Positions 1-6,946 of a stretch of DNA of 21,400 bases are shown here, piece after piece. Position 1 is the stretch's first letter, and each line of letters starts with the position of its first letter. Source of the DNA: an uncultured Oscillospiraceae bacterium (GTDB lineage: Bacteria; Bacillota; Clostridia; Oscillospirales; Oscillospiraceae); the NCBI GenBank assembly GCA_934533005.1, contig CAKTBC010000024.1:1-21400 (forward strand), in the 5' to 3' direction. Below the pieces are notes generated by a model, which was given only the letters and a program-made list of their open reading frames with translations, was not told the DNA's origin and did no database searches. The translations under genes and the position numbers were made by a program.

Positions 1-852
1 GCTTTCAATATCCGCAAGGACTCCGGCTGCGCCGGACGGGTCAACACCGAAAACGTCACCATCACCACGAAAACCGACAAGCCCGGTATCGACATCCGCT
101 TTGTCCCGGGCTGCAAGGACACCTGCCACATCCCGGTCATCATCACCGAGTCCGGCTTGCGTGAAACGGTGTACAATGATTTTTATGTCGGCGAGGGCGC
201 AGACGTTGTTATCATCGCCGGGTGCGGCATCCACAACTGCGGCTCGGACGCCTCCGAGCACGACGGCGTGCATACGTTCTATGTCGGCAAAAACGCCCGT
301 GTCAAGTACGTGGAGAAGCACTACGGCGAGGGCGACGGCAACGGCAAAAACGTCATGAACCCCACGACGATCGTCTATCTCGAAGAGGGCGCTTCGATGC
401 AGATGGACATGAGCCAGATCGGCGGCATCGACTCCACGCGGCGCGACACGCGCATCGCCTGCGGCAAGGACGCGGACGTTGTCATCACCGAGCGCCTGCT
501 CACCCACGGCAGCCAGCGCGCCGAGTCGGACATGACCATCGAGCTCAACGGCGAGAACTCCCGCGGCCGCGTCATCTCCCGCAGCGTTGCGAAAAACGGC
601 TCCGTGCAGGTGTTCCGCCCGTGCGTCGTCGGCAACGCGAAGTGCTTCGGCCACGTGCAGTGCGACTCCATCATCATGGACGAGGCGAAGATCCGCTCCG
701 TGCCGGAGATCGCCGCGAACGATCTTGACGCGCAGCTCATCCACGAAGCCGCCATCGGACGCATCGCGGGCGACCAGCTTCTGAAGCTGGAAACGCTCGG
801 TCTCACCGAGGAGGAAGCGGAGGACCGCATCCTCAAAGGCTTCCTTGCATAA
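1..852 (+). CDS. SufB/SufD family Fe-S cluster assembly protein, 5' end cut off by the window
   Basis: The frame is open from base 1 and ends at TAA 850-852, giving 283 residues with no start in view. Family knowledge: SufB/SufD proteins form the scaffold that works with the SufC ATPase to build Fe-S clusters in the cytoplasm. The sequence shows the long right-handed beta-strand core and the typical C-terminal signature, with HEAAIGRIAGDQLLKLETLGL followed closely by the end EDRILKGFLA. A cysteine-rich stretch, GCGIHNCGSD, lies upstream. The single-domain look suits the short clostridial SufB/D proteins of about 300 residues, so probably only a few tens of residues are missing. A SufC gene would be expected just upstream (inference). 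SufB and SufD cannot be separated from this fragment, so no symbol is given. A strong terminator follows, so this is the last gene of its operon. Confidence 0.88.
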   Translation, partial: AFNIRKDSGCAGRVNTENVTITTKTDKPGIDIRFVPGCKDTCHIPVIITESGLRETVYNDFYVGEGADVVIIAGCGIHNCGSDASEHDGVHTFYVGKNARVKYVEKHYGEGDGNGKNVMNPTTIVYLEEGASMQMDMSQIGGIDSTRRDTRIACGKDADVVITERLLTHGSQRAESDMTIELNGENSRGRVISRSVAKNGSVQVFRPCVVGNAKCFGHVQCDSIIMDEAKIRSVPEIAANDLDAQLIHEAAIGRIAGDQLLKLETLGLTEEEAEDRILKGFLA

Positions 853-879
853 GGGAGAATCTATAAAAGACATAGACAA

Positions 880-909
880 GAGCCGGCGGACAAACCGCCG
901 GCTCTTTTT
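880..909 (+). terminator. Intrinsic terminator after the SufB/SufD gene
   Basis: A perfect 10-bp stem, GAGCCGGCGG (880-889) against CCGCCGGCTC (895-904), has a 5-nt loop and is followed by five T (905-909). It sits 28 nt after the stop codon and separates this operon from the ABC transporter operon. Confidence 0.93.
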
Positions 910-910
910 C

Positions 911-976
911 GTGTTAAAACACAAAAGATTTTATCCCCCCTGGGGGCTTCCCTCCGGCGGCAGATGGCTTTATAAT
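911..976 (+). promoter_or_regulatory. Possible promoter/operator region of the ABC transporter operon
   Basis: A consensus -10 hexamer TATAAT lies at 971-976, about 58 nt before the permease start; I see no good -35 at the right distance. Two dyads precede it: GTGTT-AA-AACAC at 911-922 and CCCCC-T-GGGGG at 936-946. Their placement would suit repressor binding, for example by a metal regulator, but neither matches an operator I can name. Confidence 0.3.
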
Positions 977-1033
977 CAGAAAAAAGCTTCCGTAAAGAGG
1001 GAGCCTGCAAAAAAGAGAAAGGAGCAAACGGCC

Positions 1034-2080
1034 ATGAAAGCCAAGTCCCGCGCCCGGTATATCCTTGCCGCGCTCGCGCTCGCGGTGCTTCTCATGACGC
1101 TCGTCTGCCTTTTCGTCGGCGCGTCGCGCATGAGCCTTTCGGACGGCATCGCCGCCCTGTTCGGGAAAGGCTCCGCCGCCAACGTGCGCATCCTCCGCTC
1201 GATCCGCGTGCCGCGCGTGCTCGCGGCGCTCATCGCCGGAGCGGCGCTCTCGGTCTCCGGTCTCGTCATGCAGACGACGCTCTCCAACGCTATGGCCTCG
1301 CCCTCCACGATGGGCGTATCCAACGCCGCCGTGTTCGGCGCAAATCTTTCCATCATCGTGTTTGCCGGGGGCTTTCTCTCCACGGGCAACAATCTCGCAA
1401 GCTACACCGCCGGGGTGAACCCGTTTGCCGCGAGCGTGACGGCGTTTCTCTTCTCGGCGCTCTCCATTCTGCTCATTCTCGCGCTCTGCCGCGTGAAGGC
1501 GTTCTCGCCGAACGTTGTGGTGCTCGCGGGCATCGCCGTCGGCGCGATCTGGACGGCGGCCACCACGCTTTTGCAGTTTTACGCCACCGACGTCGGCCTC
1601 TCCGCTGCGGTCGTGTGGAATTTCGGCGATCTTGGCCGTGCGACCTATAAAACCGATCTTCTCATGCTCTGCGCCGCCGTGCCGGGGCTCGCGGTGTTCT
1701 CCGCGCTCGCGTGGCGGTACAATGCGCTCCTCAGCGGCGACGCCGCCGCGGGCAGCATGGGCGTGAACGTTTCGCGCCTGCGCTTTTTCTCGCTGCTGCT
1801 CGCCTCGCTGATGACGGCGGCGTGCGTATCGTCTCTCGGCATCATCGGGTTTGTCGGCGTCATCTGCCCGCATGTGGCCAAACGCCTGCTAGGGCACGAT
1901 CACCGTGTTTCCATTCCCGCCTCGGCGCTCATGGGGAGCCTGCTTCTCCTTTGCGCAGATGCGCTCTCCCGCTCGCTCGGCAGCGGCAGTGCGCTGCCCG
2001 TTGGCGCGATTACGTCGCTGCTCGGCGCGCCGTTTTTCCTCGCGATCATCTTTTCGCGAAAGGAGCACGGCCAATGTTAG
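1034..2080 (+). CDS. FecCD-type ABC transporter permease (iron-chelate family)
   Basis: Membrane permease of 348 residues, close to the usual size of the FecCD/BtuC family that imports siderophores, heme or cobalamin with a periplasmic-type binding protein. The start is ATG 1034, preceded by AAAGGAG at 1018-1024; the open frame extends further upstream but has no better ribosome site. The protein begins with a basic stretch and a hydrophobic helix (about residues 9-30). Family-typical features include the segment RSIRVPRVLAALIAGAALSV, a small-residue-rich helix SGLVMQTTLSNAMASPSTMG, the coupling-helix region around GSMGVNVSRLRF, and GIIGFVGVICPHVAKRLLGHDH near the C-terminus. Multiple further membrane helices fill the rest. 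The stop overlaps the ATPase start by 7 nt, showing translational coupling. The exact substrate cannot be read from the permease. Confidence 0.95.
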   Translation: MKAKSRARYILAALALAVLLMTLVCLFVGASRMSLSDGIAALFGKGSAANVRILRSIRVPRVLAALIAGAALSVSGLVMQTTLSNAMASPSTMGVSNAAVFGANLSIIVFAGGFLSTGNNLASYTAGVNPFAASVTAFLFSALSILLILALCRVKAFSPNVVVLAGIAVGAIWTAATTLLQFYATDVGLSAAVVWNFGDLGRATYKTDLLMLCAAVPGLAVFSALAWRYNALLSGDAAAGSMGVNVSRLRFFSLLLASLMTAACVSSLGIIGFVGVICPHVAKRLLGHDHRVSIPASALMGSLLLLCADALSRSLGSGSALPVGAITSLLGAPFFLAIIFSRKEHGQC

Positions 2081-2847
2081 AGCTGGAAAATGTTGTCTTT
2101 CGCTACTCCCGCCGGTCGGAGCCGGTGCTCCGGGGCGTTTCGCTCACCTTAAACGAGGGGGAGATCGGCATTCTCCTCGGCAAAAACGGTGCGGGCAAGA
2201 CCACGCTCTTCCAATGCATTCTCGGCCTCGCCGCGCCGGAGAGCGGCTCGATCCGCTTCGACGGCGAGGACCTTTTGAAAATGCCGCGGCGCGAGCGGGC
2301 CAAGCTCATCGCCTATGTGCCGCAGCACATCCATTTCGGCGCGCTAAGCGTGTTTGATTCGATCCTGCTCGGGCGCGTGTCCCGCTTCGGCATGCAGCCG
2401 GGACGCGAGGATTTTGCGGCTGCGGAGCGCATTCTTGCCGACATGCATCTCGAAGCTCTTGCCGAACGCAACGCGGAAGAGCTCTCCGGCGGCGAGAAGC
2501 AGAAGATCGCCATCGCCCGCGCGCTCGTACAGGAGCCGCGCCTGCTCATCTTTGATGAGCCGACCGGCAATCTCGACATTGCGAACGAGGAGCTCATCAT
2601 CGACGAGGCGAAAAAAGCGGCGCGGCAGCGCGGCGTTGCCATTTTGAGCTCGCTGCACGATCTCAACCAGGCGCTGTGCCTGGGCGATAAGTTTTTCCTG
2701 CTCCGCGACGGCGCGGTGCGCTACGCCGGAGACGAGAGCGTGCTCACAAGCGAAGTGATCGAGGATGTTTTCGATATCAAATCGCGCATCATCACCGTAG
2801 ACGGAAAGAAAGTCATTCTGGGAGGAAAATACTATGAAAAAAGCTAA
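2074..2847 (+). CDS. ABC transporter ATP-binding protein (FecE/FepC type)
   Basis: Cytoplasmic ATPase of 257 residues that would energise the neighbouring FecCD-type permease. The start ATG 2074 overlaps the permease stop; AAAGGAG lies at about 2059-2064. All nucleotide-binding motifs are intact: Walker A GKNGAGKTT (residues 36-44), Q-loop glutamine at 84, signature LSGGEKQ (137-143), Walker B LLIFDEP (157-163) with D-loop NLD (166-168), and the switch histidine 195 in SLHDLNQ. The segment SLHDLNQALCLGDKFFLLRDG is typical of iron-chelate/cobalamin uptake ATPases. The C-terminal tail overlaps the start of the binding-protein gene by 14 nt. Nothing suggests loss of function. Confidence 0.95.
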   Translation: MLELENVVFRYSRRSEPVLRGVSLTLNEGEIGILLGKNGAGKTTLFQCILGLAAPESGSIRFDGEDLLKMPRRERAKLIAYVPQHIHFGALSVFDSILLGRVSRFGMQPGREDFAAAERILADMHLEALAERNAEELSGGEKQKIAIARALVQEPRLLIFDEPTGNLDIANEELIIDEAKKAARQRGVAILSSLHDLNQALCLGDKFFLLRDGAVRYAGDESVLTSEVIEDVFDIKSRIITVDGKKVILGGKYYEKS

Positions 2848-4063
2848 GCTCATCTCTCTGCTGCTCGCGTTCGCGATGGTTCTCTCGCTCGCCGCATGCG
2901 GCGCCGCTCCCGCCGAAACCCCGGCGGCGACGGAAGCGCCGGTCGAGGCGACGGAAGCGCCCACCGCCGAACCGGCAGAGGAGAGCGCCGAGATCACCGT
3001 CACCGACCTCATCGGCCGCGAACTCACCGTAACGCCGGGCAGCTATCAGCGTGTTGTCTGCATCGGCGCGGGCGCGCTGCGGCTTTATAGCTACATCGGC
3101 GATGTGTCGCTCCTCTGCGGTGTGGAGGACATTGATAACGAAACGCTTGCCGAGCGCCCGAAGATGTTCGACAGCGTTGCGCGCCCCTACGTTCTCGCCT
3201 ACGGCGACGTGTTTGCGTCCCTGCCCTCGTGCGGCGTCGGCGGGCCGAACGCCCAGAGCCCCGAGGCCGAAAAGATTCTCACCTGCGAGCCGGACATCGT
3301 CATCTCCCTCTACGGCGATGCGGACAAAGAGAACGCTTTGCAGGAGCAGCTCGGCGTGCCGGTCGTAACGCTGATGACCGGGCCGGACAGCGTGTTTGAC
3401 GAGAGCTTCAACAAGAGCCTTCGTCTCCTCGGCACGATCTTCAGCGAGAGCGAGAAGGCCGAAGAGCTCATCGGCTTCATCGCCGCCGAGCGCGCCGAGA
3501 TCGAAGCGCGCACCGCCGACATTGCCGAGGAGGACAAGCCCGCCGTTTATATCTGCGGTCTTGGCAACTGGGGCACGACGAATCATCTCATGACCGCGCA
3601 GGACTATGTCTCCTTCCGCGTGGCGAACGTGAAGAACGCCGTTTCCGGCCTTGGCGCGAATGGCGCGCAGCCGATCGAGGCGGAGAAGTTTGTCTCTCTC
3701 GGCGAGGACATGGACGCCATGATCTTTGACGCCGCCGCCGTGAAGAACATCAAGCCTCTCTATGCCGAGGATCCCACGATGTTCGACACCTGCCGCGCCT
3801 GGCGCGAGGGTGAGGCGTATCTCCAGCTCGCCTACAACGCCTACTACACCAACTATGAAATTGCGCTCATCAACACATGGTTTGCCGCAAAGGTCGCCTA
3901 TCCCGACCGGTTTGAGGATATCGACATGGCCGAAGTAACGGATCGCGTCACGACCGCGTTCCTCGGCAAGCCCCTCTCCGAGGAAATTTACGCCTGCCCG
4001 AACAGCTTCGGCGGCTACCAGAAAATCGATACCGCCACGTTCTTCACGGGGACGCAGGGATGA
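2834..4063 (+). CDS. Lipoprotein substrate-binding protein of an iron-complex-type ABC transporter
   Basis: Membrane-anchored extracellular binding protein of 409 residues. The N-terminus is a lipoprotein signal: positive MKKAK, a hydrophobic core, and lipobox SLAAC with the lipidated cysteine at residue 22. An acidic, Ala/Pro/Thr/Glu-rich spacer (about 24-52) follows. The mature part begins ITVTDLIGRELTV, the usual opening of cluster III (FepB/BtuF/TroA-like) binding proteins, which have two lobes joined by a rigid helix. The start ATG 2834 has GGAGG at 2820-2824 and overlaps the ATPase gene by 14 nt. The ligand is not determinable here; iron-siderophore, heme, corrinoid or an oxyanion/metal complex are all possible. 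The stop shares an ATGA with the following methyltransferase, so that enzyme belongs to the same transcript. Confidence 0.92.
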   Translation: MKKAKLISLLLAFAMVLSLAACGAAPAETPAATEAPVEATEAPTAEPAEESAEITVTDLIGRELTVTPGSYQRVVCIGAGALRLYSYIGDVSLLCGVEDIDNETLAERPKMFDSVARPYVLAYGDVFASLPSCGVGGPNAQSPEAEKILTCEPDIVISLYGDADKENALQEQLGVPVVTLMTGPDSVFDESFNKSLRLLGTIFSESEKAEELIGFIAAERAEIEARTADIAEEDKPAVYICGLGNWGTTNHLMTAQDYVSFRVANVKNAVSGLGANGAQPIEAEKFVSLGEDMDAMIFDAAAVKNIKPLYAEDPTMFDTCRAWREGEAYLQLAYNAYYTNYEIALINTWFAAKVAYPDRFEDIDMAEVTDRVTTAFLGKPLSEEIYACPNSFGGYQKIDTATFFTGTQG

Positions 4064-4644
4064 TCGATCAAAAGGACGTGATCGCGTTCTTTGATGAACG
4101 CGCCGGAGACTGGGACGCCGGCATGATCCGCAGCGACGAGAAGATCGGCCGCATTCTCGATAACGCCGCCGTGCGCGAGGGCAGCCGCGTGCTTGATATC
4201 GCGTGCGGCACGGGCGTTCTGATCGGCGATTATCTGCGCCGGGGCGTCAAAAGCGTCACGGCCGTGGACATATCCCCGGAGATGATCCGCATCGCGCGGG
4301 AAAAATTCCCGCAGGAGAATGTGCAGTTTGTCTGCGGCGATGCGGAGACCGCGGAACTTGGCAACAACTTTGACGCGATCGTCATCTATAACGCCTTTCC
4401 GCACTTCCCCGACCCGGAGCGGCTCATCGCGCATCTTGCCGCTCTTCTTGCCCCGGGAGGACGTCTCACCGTGGCGCACGGCAGCTCGCGCGCGGCCATC
4501 GACGCGCACCACCACGGCGCGGCGAGCCACGTATCCAACGGCCTCATGGAGGCCGATGCGCTCGCGGCGATCTTCGCGCGGCATCTTCGCGTGACGGACG
4601 TTATCTCGACCGGCGAGATGTATCAGGTCGTCGGCGAAAAATAA
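4060..4644 (+). CDS. Class I SAM-dependent methyltransferase in the ABC transporter operon
   Basis: Cytoplasmic enzyme of 194 residues with a Rossmann methyltransferase fold. Motif I is VLDIACGTG (residues 44-52), followed by the acidic motif II in VTAVDISPEM, the motif III region CGDAETAEL, and motif IV/post-I features FDAIVIYNAFPHFPDPERL and LAPGGRLTVAHG. The N-terminus (FFDERAGDWDAGM) resembles UbiE/Methyltransf_11-type small-molecule methylases. Its ATG overlaps the binding-protein stop as ATGA, so it is translationally coupled to the transporter. That placement suggests it modifies the imported ligand or a related metabolite, for example a metal chelate, corrinoid or tetrapyrrole (inference only). 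A strong terminator follows. No residue pattern that I recognise fixes the substrate. Confidence 0.88.
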   Translation: MIDQKDVIAFFDERAGDWDAGMIRSDEKIGRILDNAAVREGSRVLDIACGTGVLIGDYLRRGVKSVTAVDISPEMIRIAREKFPQENVQFVCGDAETAELGNNFDAIVIYNAFPHFPDPERLIAHLAALLAPGGRLTVAHGSSRAAIDAHHHGAASHVSNGLMEADALAAIFARHLRVTDVISTGEMYQVVGEK

Positions 4645-4650
4645 AGCGGC

Positions 4651-4694
4651 AGCGCCGCGGAGCAGGAACGCCATCTTGCTCCGCGGCGCTTTTT
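4651..4694 (+). terminator. Intrinsic terminator closing the ABC transporter operon
   Basis: A perfect 14-bp stem, AGCGCCGCGGAGCA (4651-4664) and TGCTCCGCGGCGCT (4677-4690), has a 12-nt loop and runs into five T at 4690-4694. It begins 6 nt after the methyltransferase stop. Confidence 0.95.
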
Positions 4695-4729
4695 CTGGTA
4701 TTTTATAAACCGCAAAGGGAGAAGCACGC

Positions 4730-5365
4730 ATGGATATCCGGGATACGATCGTTTCGGCGCTGCGGGAGAAGTATCACCCGCTCGGCATCGCCGTATACGG
4801 CTCGTTTGCCGACGGCTCAAACAACCAGAACAGCGACTTTGACGCGCTGCTCCTGCTGCCGGAGAGCGAAGCCGGGCACGACGGCTCGGAGCTTTTCGGC
4901 ACGGAGCTGGATGTCTGGCTTTACGGCGCGGCGCATTTTGATGCGCCGTATGATGTGGAAGAATTTTTGCAGCTCTGGGACAGCGTGATCGTCGAGGATG
5001 CGACCGGGCGGCTCGCAGCGCTCCGGGCCAAGGTGAACGACTATATCGAGAATGCCCCGCAGAAGAGCGAGAGTGAGAATGCACAGTCGCTCGAATGGTG
5101 CCGGAAAATGCTCCGGCGCACCGAGCGCGGCGACACGGAAGGATACTACCGGCTGCATTGGGTGCTCACAGACAGTCTGAGCATCTACTGCGATCTTCGC
5201 GGCGAATACTACTTCGGGCCGAAAAAGGCGCTGCGCCGCATGGCCGCGGCTGCGCCGGACGACGCCGCGGTCTACGACCGCGCCCTGCGCGATCCCACGC
5301 CGGAAAGCCTTGCCGCCTGGCTCAGCGTGCTGGAGGCCGCCTTCTCCCGGAGATACCGGCCATAA
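4730..5365 (+). CDS. Nucleotidyltransferase domain protein (Pol-beta/MNT superfamily)
   Basis: Protein of 211 residues with the nucleotidyltransferase signature GSFADGSNNQNSDFD: the Gly-Ser pair is at 24-25 and the metal-binding Asp-x-Asp at 36 and 38. A third carboxylate is likely Asp61 in ELDVWLY. The C-terminal half (about 85-211) is predicted helical, as in proteins that carry a substrate-binding helical domain after the transferase fold. Family members transfer a nucleotide to an antibiotic, a protein or another small molecule, or act as MNT toxin/antitoxin partners. No HEPN partner gene is adjacent, and no aminoglycoside-specific feature is evident, so the function stays open. The start ATG 4730 has a GGGAG site at about 4718; a TATAAA at 4704-4709 may be its -10. 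It is a single-gene unit between a terminator and a palindromic repeat. Confidence 0.85.
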   Translation: MDIRDTIVSALREKYHPLGIAVYGSFADGSNNQNSDFDALLLLPESEAGHDGSELFGTELDVWLYGAAHFDAPYDVEEFLQLWDSVIVEDATGRLAALRAKVNDYIENAPQKSESENAQSLEWCRKMLRRTERGDTEGYYRLHWVLTDSLSIYCDLRGEYYFGPKKALRRMAAAAPDDAAVYDRALRDPTPESLAAWLSVLEAAFSRRYRP

Positions 5366-5371
5366 AAAAGT

Positions 5372-5398
5372 TGTCAATGGGAACCGTCCCCGTTGACA
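5372..5398. repeat. Imperfect 27-bp palindrome, REP-like
   Basis: The ends TGTCAA and TTGACA are perfect inverted repeats, and the inner arms GGGAACC and GTCCCC pair imperfectly, so the whole unit can fold as one hairpin. It lies 6 nt after the nucleotidyltransferase stop and just before the truncated flavodoxin start. I recall TGTCA-GGGACGGT-type palindromes as dispersed repeats in clostridial genomes, sometimes linked to REP-associated transposases, but no transposase is present here. A transcription-stop or mRNA-end role is also possible. Confidence 0.55.
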
Positions 5399-5415
5399 CA
5401 TTTTGGAGGTCAAAG

Positions 5416-5493
5416 ATGATCCTATATTTTTCCGCAACGGGAAACTGCAAATATGTTGCCTCGCGGCGCGTGCTGCCGGTGGCGGAGAAATAG
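5416..5493 (+). pseudogene. 5' fragment of a flavodoxin-domain (EFR1-like) gene, truncated after about 15 codons
   Basis: A good ribosome site (TTTGGAGG at about 5402-5409) precedes ATG 5416. The first codons read MILYFSATGNCKYVA, a typical opening of clostridial flavodoxin/ferredoxin (EFR1-type) proteins, with the FMN-phosphate loop SATGN. Similarity stops at about 5460 and the frame hits TAG at 5491-5493, giving only 25 codons. A normal family member has about 250 residues. From about 5461 onward the DNA belongs to the oppositely oriented flavodoxin fragment, so the 3' part was lost in a rearrangement. Confidence 0.7.
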
Positions 5494-5699
5494 ACAACGA
5501 GCGTTTTGCCGTTCTCGGCGGGCGTTTCCGTGCCGGTATCCTCCGGCTGTCCGGCGCCTTTCTCGGTGGGCTCTTCGGTGGGCTCGGCCGTCGGAACGGC
5601 AGTGGCCGCCGGCGCACTCGGTGCGGTGCTTCCGCACGCGGTGAGACTGAGGAGCGGTACAACGCTCAAAAGAAGAGCGGTCAGCTTTTTCTTGATGAT
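5461..5699 (-). pseudogene. 5' fragment of a flavodoxin lipoprotein gene, start disrupted and 3' end lost
   Basis: On the minus strand the codons from 5699 read IIKKKLTALLLSVVPLLSLTACG, a lipoprotein signal with lipobox LTAC. A Pro/Thr/Glu-rich spacer follows (PTAEPTEEPTE), then GKTLVVYFSATGSTRR, the first beta strand and FMN loop of a flavodoxin. After Arg-Arg the sequence runs into the other flavodoxin remnant, so over 100 residues of the fold are missing. The start is also broken: ATG at 5703 is one base out of frame with the signal peptide, and the codon before ATC-ATC-AAG in the correct frame is TGA. A TTG at 5669 would give only half a signal peptide. Such flavodoxin lipoproteins commonly sit beside alcohol dehydrogenases and MerR regulators in clostridia, which fits the adjacent genes. 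Confidence 0.72.
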
Positions 5700-5733
5700 T
5701 CATCCTTTCCTTTGTTTTCCGCAGTTTCCACGG

Positions 5734-6883
5734 TTATTTGCATTCGCAGAGAATGTCGTAAATTTCGTCGTGGGACAGCTTTTTGCAGCAGCCCGCCGTG
5801 ATGTTGGCGGAATCGGCGACGGCGCGGTAATCTGTGTCCGCAGGAATGCCCAGCTCGGCAAAGGTGGTCGGCAGGCCGATCTCCCGGATGAACGCCGCGA
5901 GCGCTTCGACGCCGGCAGCCGCCGTCGCCTCGTCGCTGCCCTGCGGCGCGATGCCCCAGACGTTCTGCGCGAAGCGCGCGAACCGCGCCGCGCCGGACGT
6001 ATAAATGTGGCGGTACAGCACCGGATGGATGACCGCGAGCCCCACGCCGTGGTTGCAGTTGGTGTAAGCGCCGAGCTGGTGCTCGATCTGGTGCGCCTGA
6101 AAATCTGTGACCTTGCCGATCTTCAGCACGCCGTTTTCCGCCATGGCAGACGCCCAGGCAAGCTCACTGCGCGCGTCGTAATTCTCCGGGTCGGTGAGCA
6201 GAACGCGGGTGCTGCGGATGACGCTGCGCATGACGGCTTCGTTGATATCGTCGGAGAGGTTGTTCTCGTCCGGCTTGCCGAAGTAGGTCTCCATGGCGTG
6301 GCTCAGCGTGTCAAACGCGCCGGAGATGACCTGCTTCATGGGAACGGACTGGGTATAGCTGGGATCAAGGAACGCGAACTCCGCCTGTGCGCCCCAGAGA
6401 GCGCCCTTGATCTTCTTTTCCTCGTTGGTGATAACGGCACCGTTGTTCATCTCGCTGCCAGTGCCAAACACGGTGACGATCGTGCCGAGCGGGATGAACT
6501 TCGCGGGGTAGGTGTGCTTTGTGTACTGCATCTCCCAGATGTCCTCGCCGAGCTTCGCCTGTACGGAGATGATCCTGCAGCAGTCGGACACGCTGCCGCC
6601 GCCGACGGCGAGAATGAGATCGACGCGGTTTTCCCTTGCGAGCTTTGCACCCTCCTGCACCTTCTCGTAGGTGGGGTATGATGCCGGAGAACTCCACGAT
6701 ACGCTTGTCCTGCGCACGGAGGATGGCGGTGATCTCGTCGTACACGCCGTTGCGCCGGATGGAGCCGCCGTAGGCAAGCACGACGGTGTCCCCGTAGTTT
6801 TTGAGCAGACAGCCGAGATATTCCTTCACGCCGCCCTTGCCGAAATATACCTTGGTTTTGTTTTCAAAGATGAAGTTATTCAA
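5734..6883 (-). pseudogene. Iron-containing (butanol-type) alcohol dehydrogenase, frameshifted
   Basis: Two overlapping minus-strand frames together make a class III Fe-dependent alcohol dehydrogenase of about 380 residues. The first part (from TTG 6883, preceded by GGGAGGG at 6891-6897) reads MNNFIFENKTKVYFGKGGVKEYLG up to VEFSGIIP. The rest continues in another frame as PTYEKVQEGAKLARENRVDL to the TAA at 5734-5736. The break is at about 6671-6681; compared with the usual FSGI(M)PNPTYEKV, net five bases appear to be missing. One glycine also seems absent in AYGGSIRRNG, where relatives usually have GGGS. The rest is conserved: GGGSVSDCCR for NAD(P) binding and the metal ligands in GAFDTLSHAME and the histidine pair of EHQLGAYTNCNHGVG. 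As written the enzyme would not be made. A sequencing or assembly error is the main alternative to true decay. Confidence 0.88.
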
Positions 6884-6946
6884 GAAAAACCCTCCCTTGC
6901 GACACGAAGTAGGACATGGTACAATGCGCCTGTTGCTTCCGGTTAT

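Noticed and set aside
845..1033. N-terminal extension of the FecCD permease to ATG 845.
   Set aside because: The extension would run through the terminator hairpin and promoter region; ATG 1034 has a clear AAAGGAG and gives a normal family length.
4730..5365. Nucleotidyltransferase as part of a MNT-HEPN toxin-antitoxin pair.
   Set aside because: No HEPN-like gene lies on either side; the upstream gene ends at a terminator and the downstream DNA is a flavodoxin remnant.
5506..6681. A 391-codon plus-strand frame across the flavodoxin remnant and the dehydrogenase.
   Set aside because: It is antisense to recognisable dehydrogenase codons, has no family features, and no start signal.
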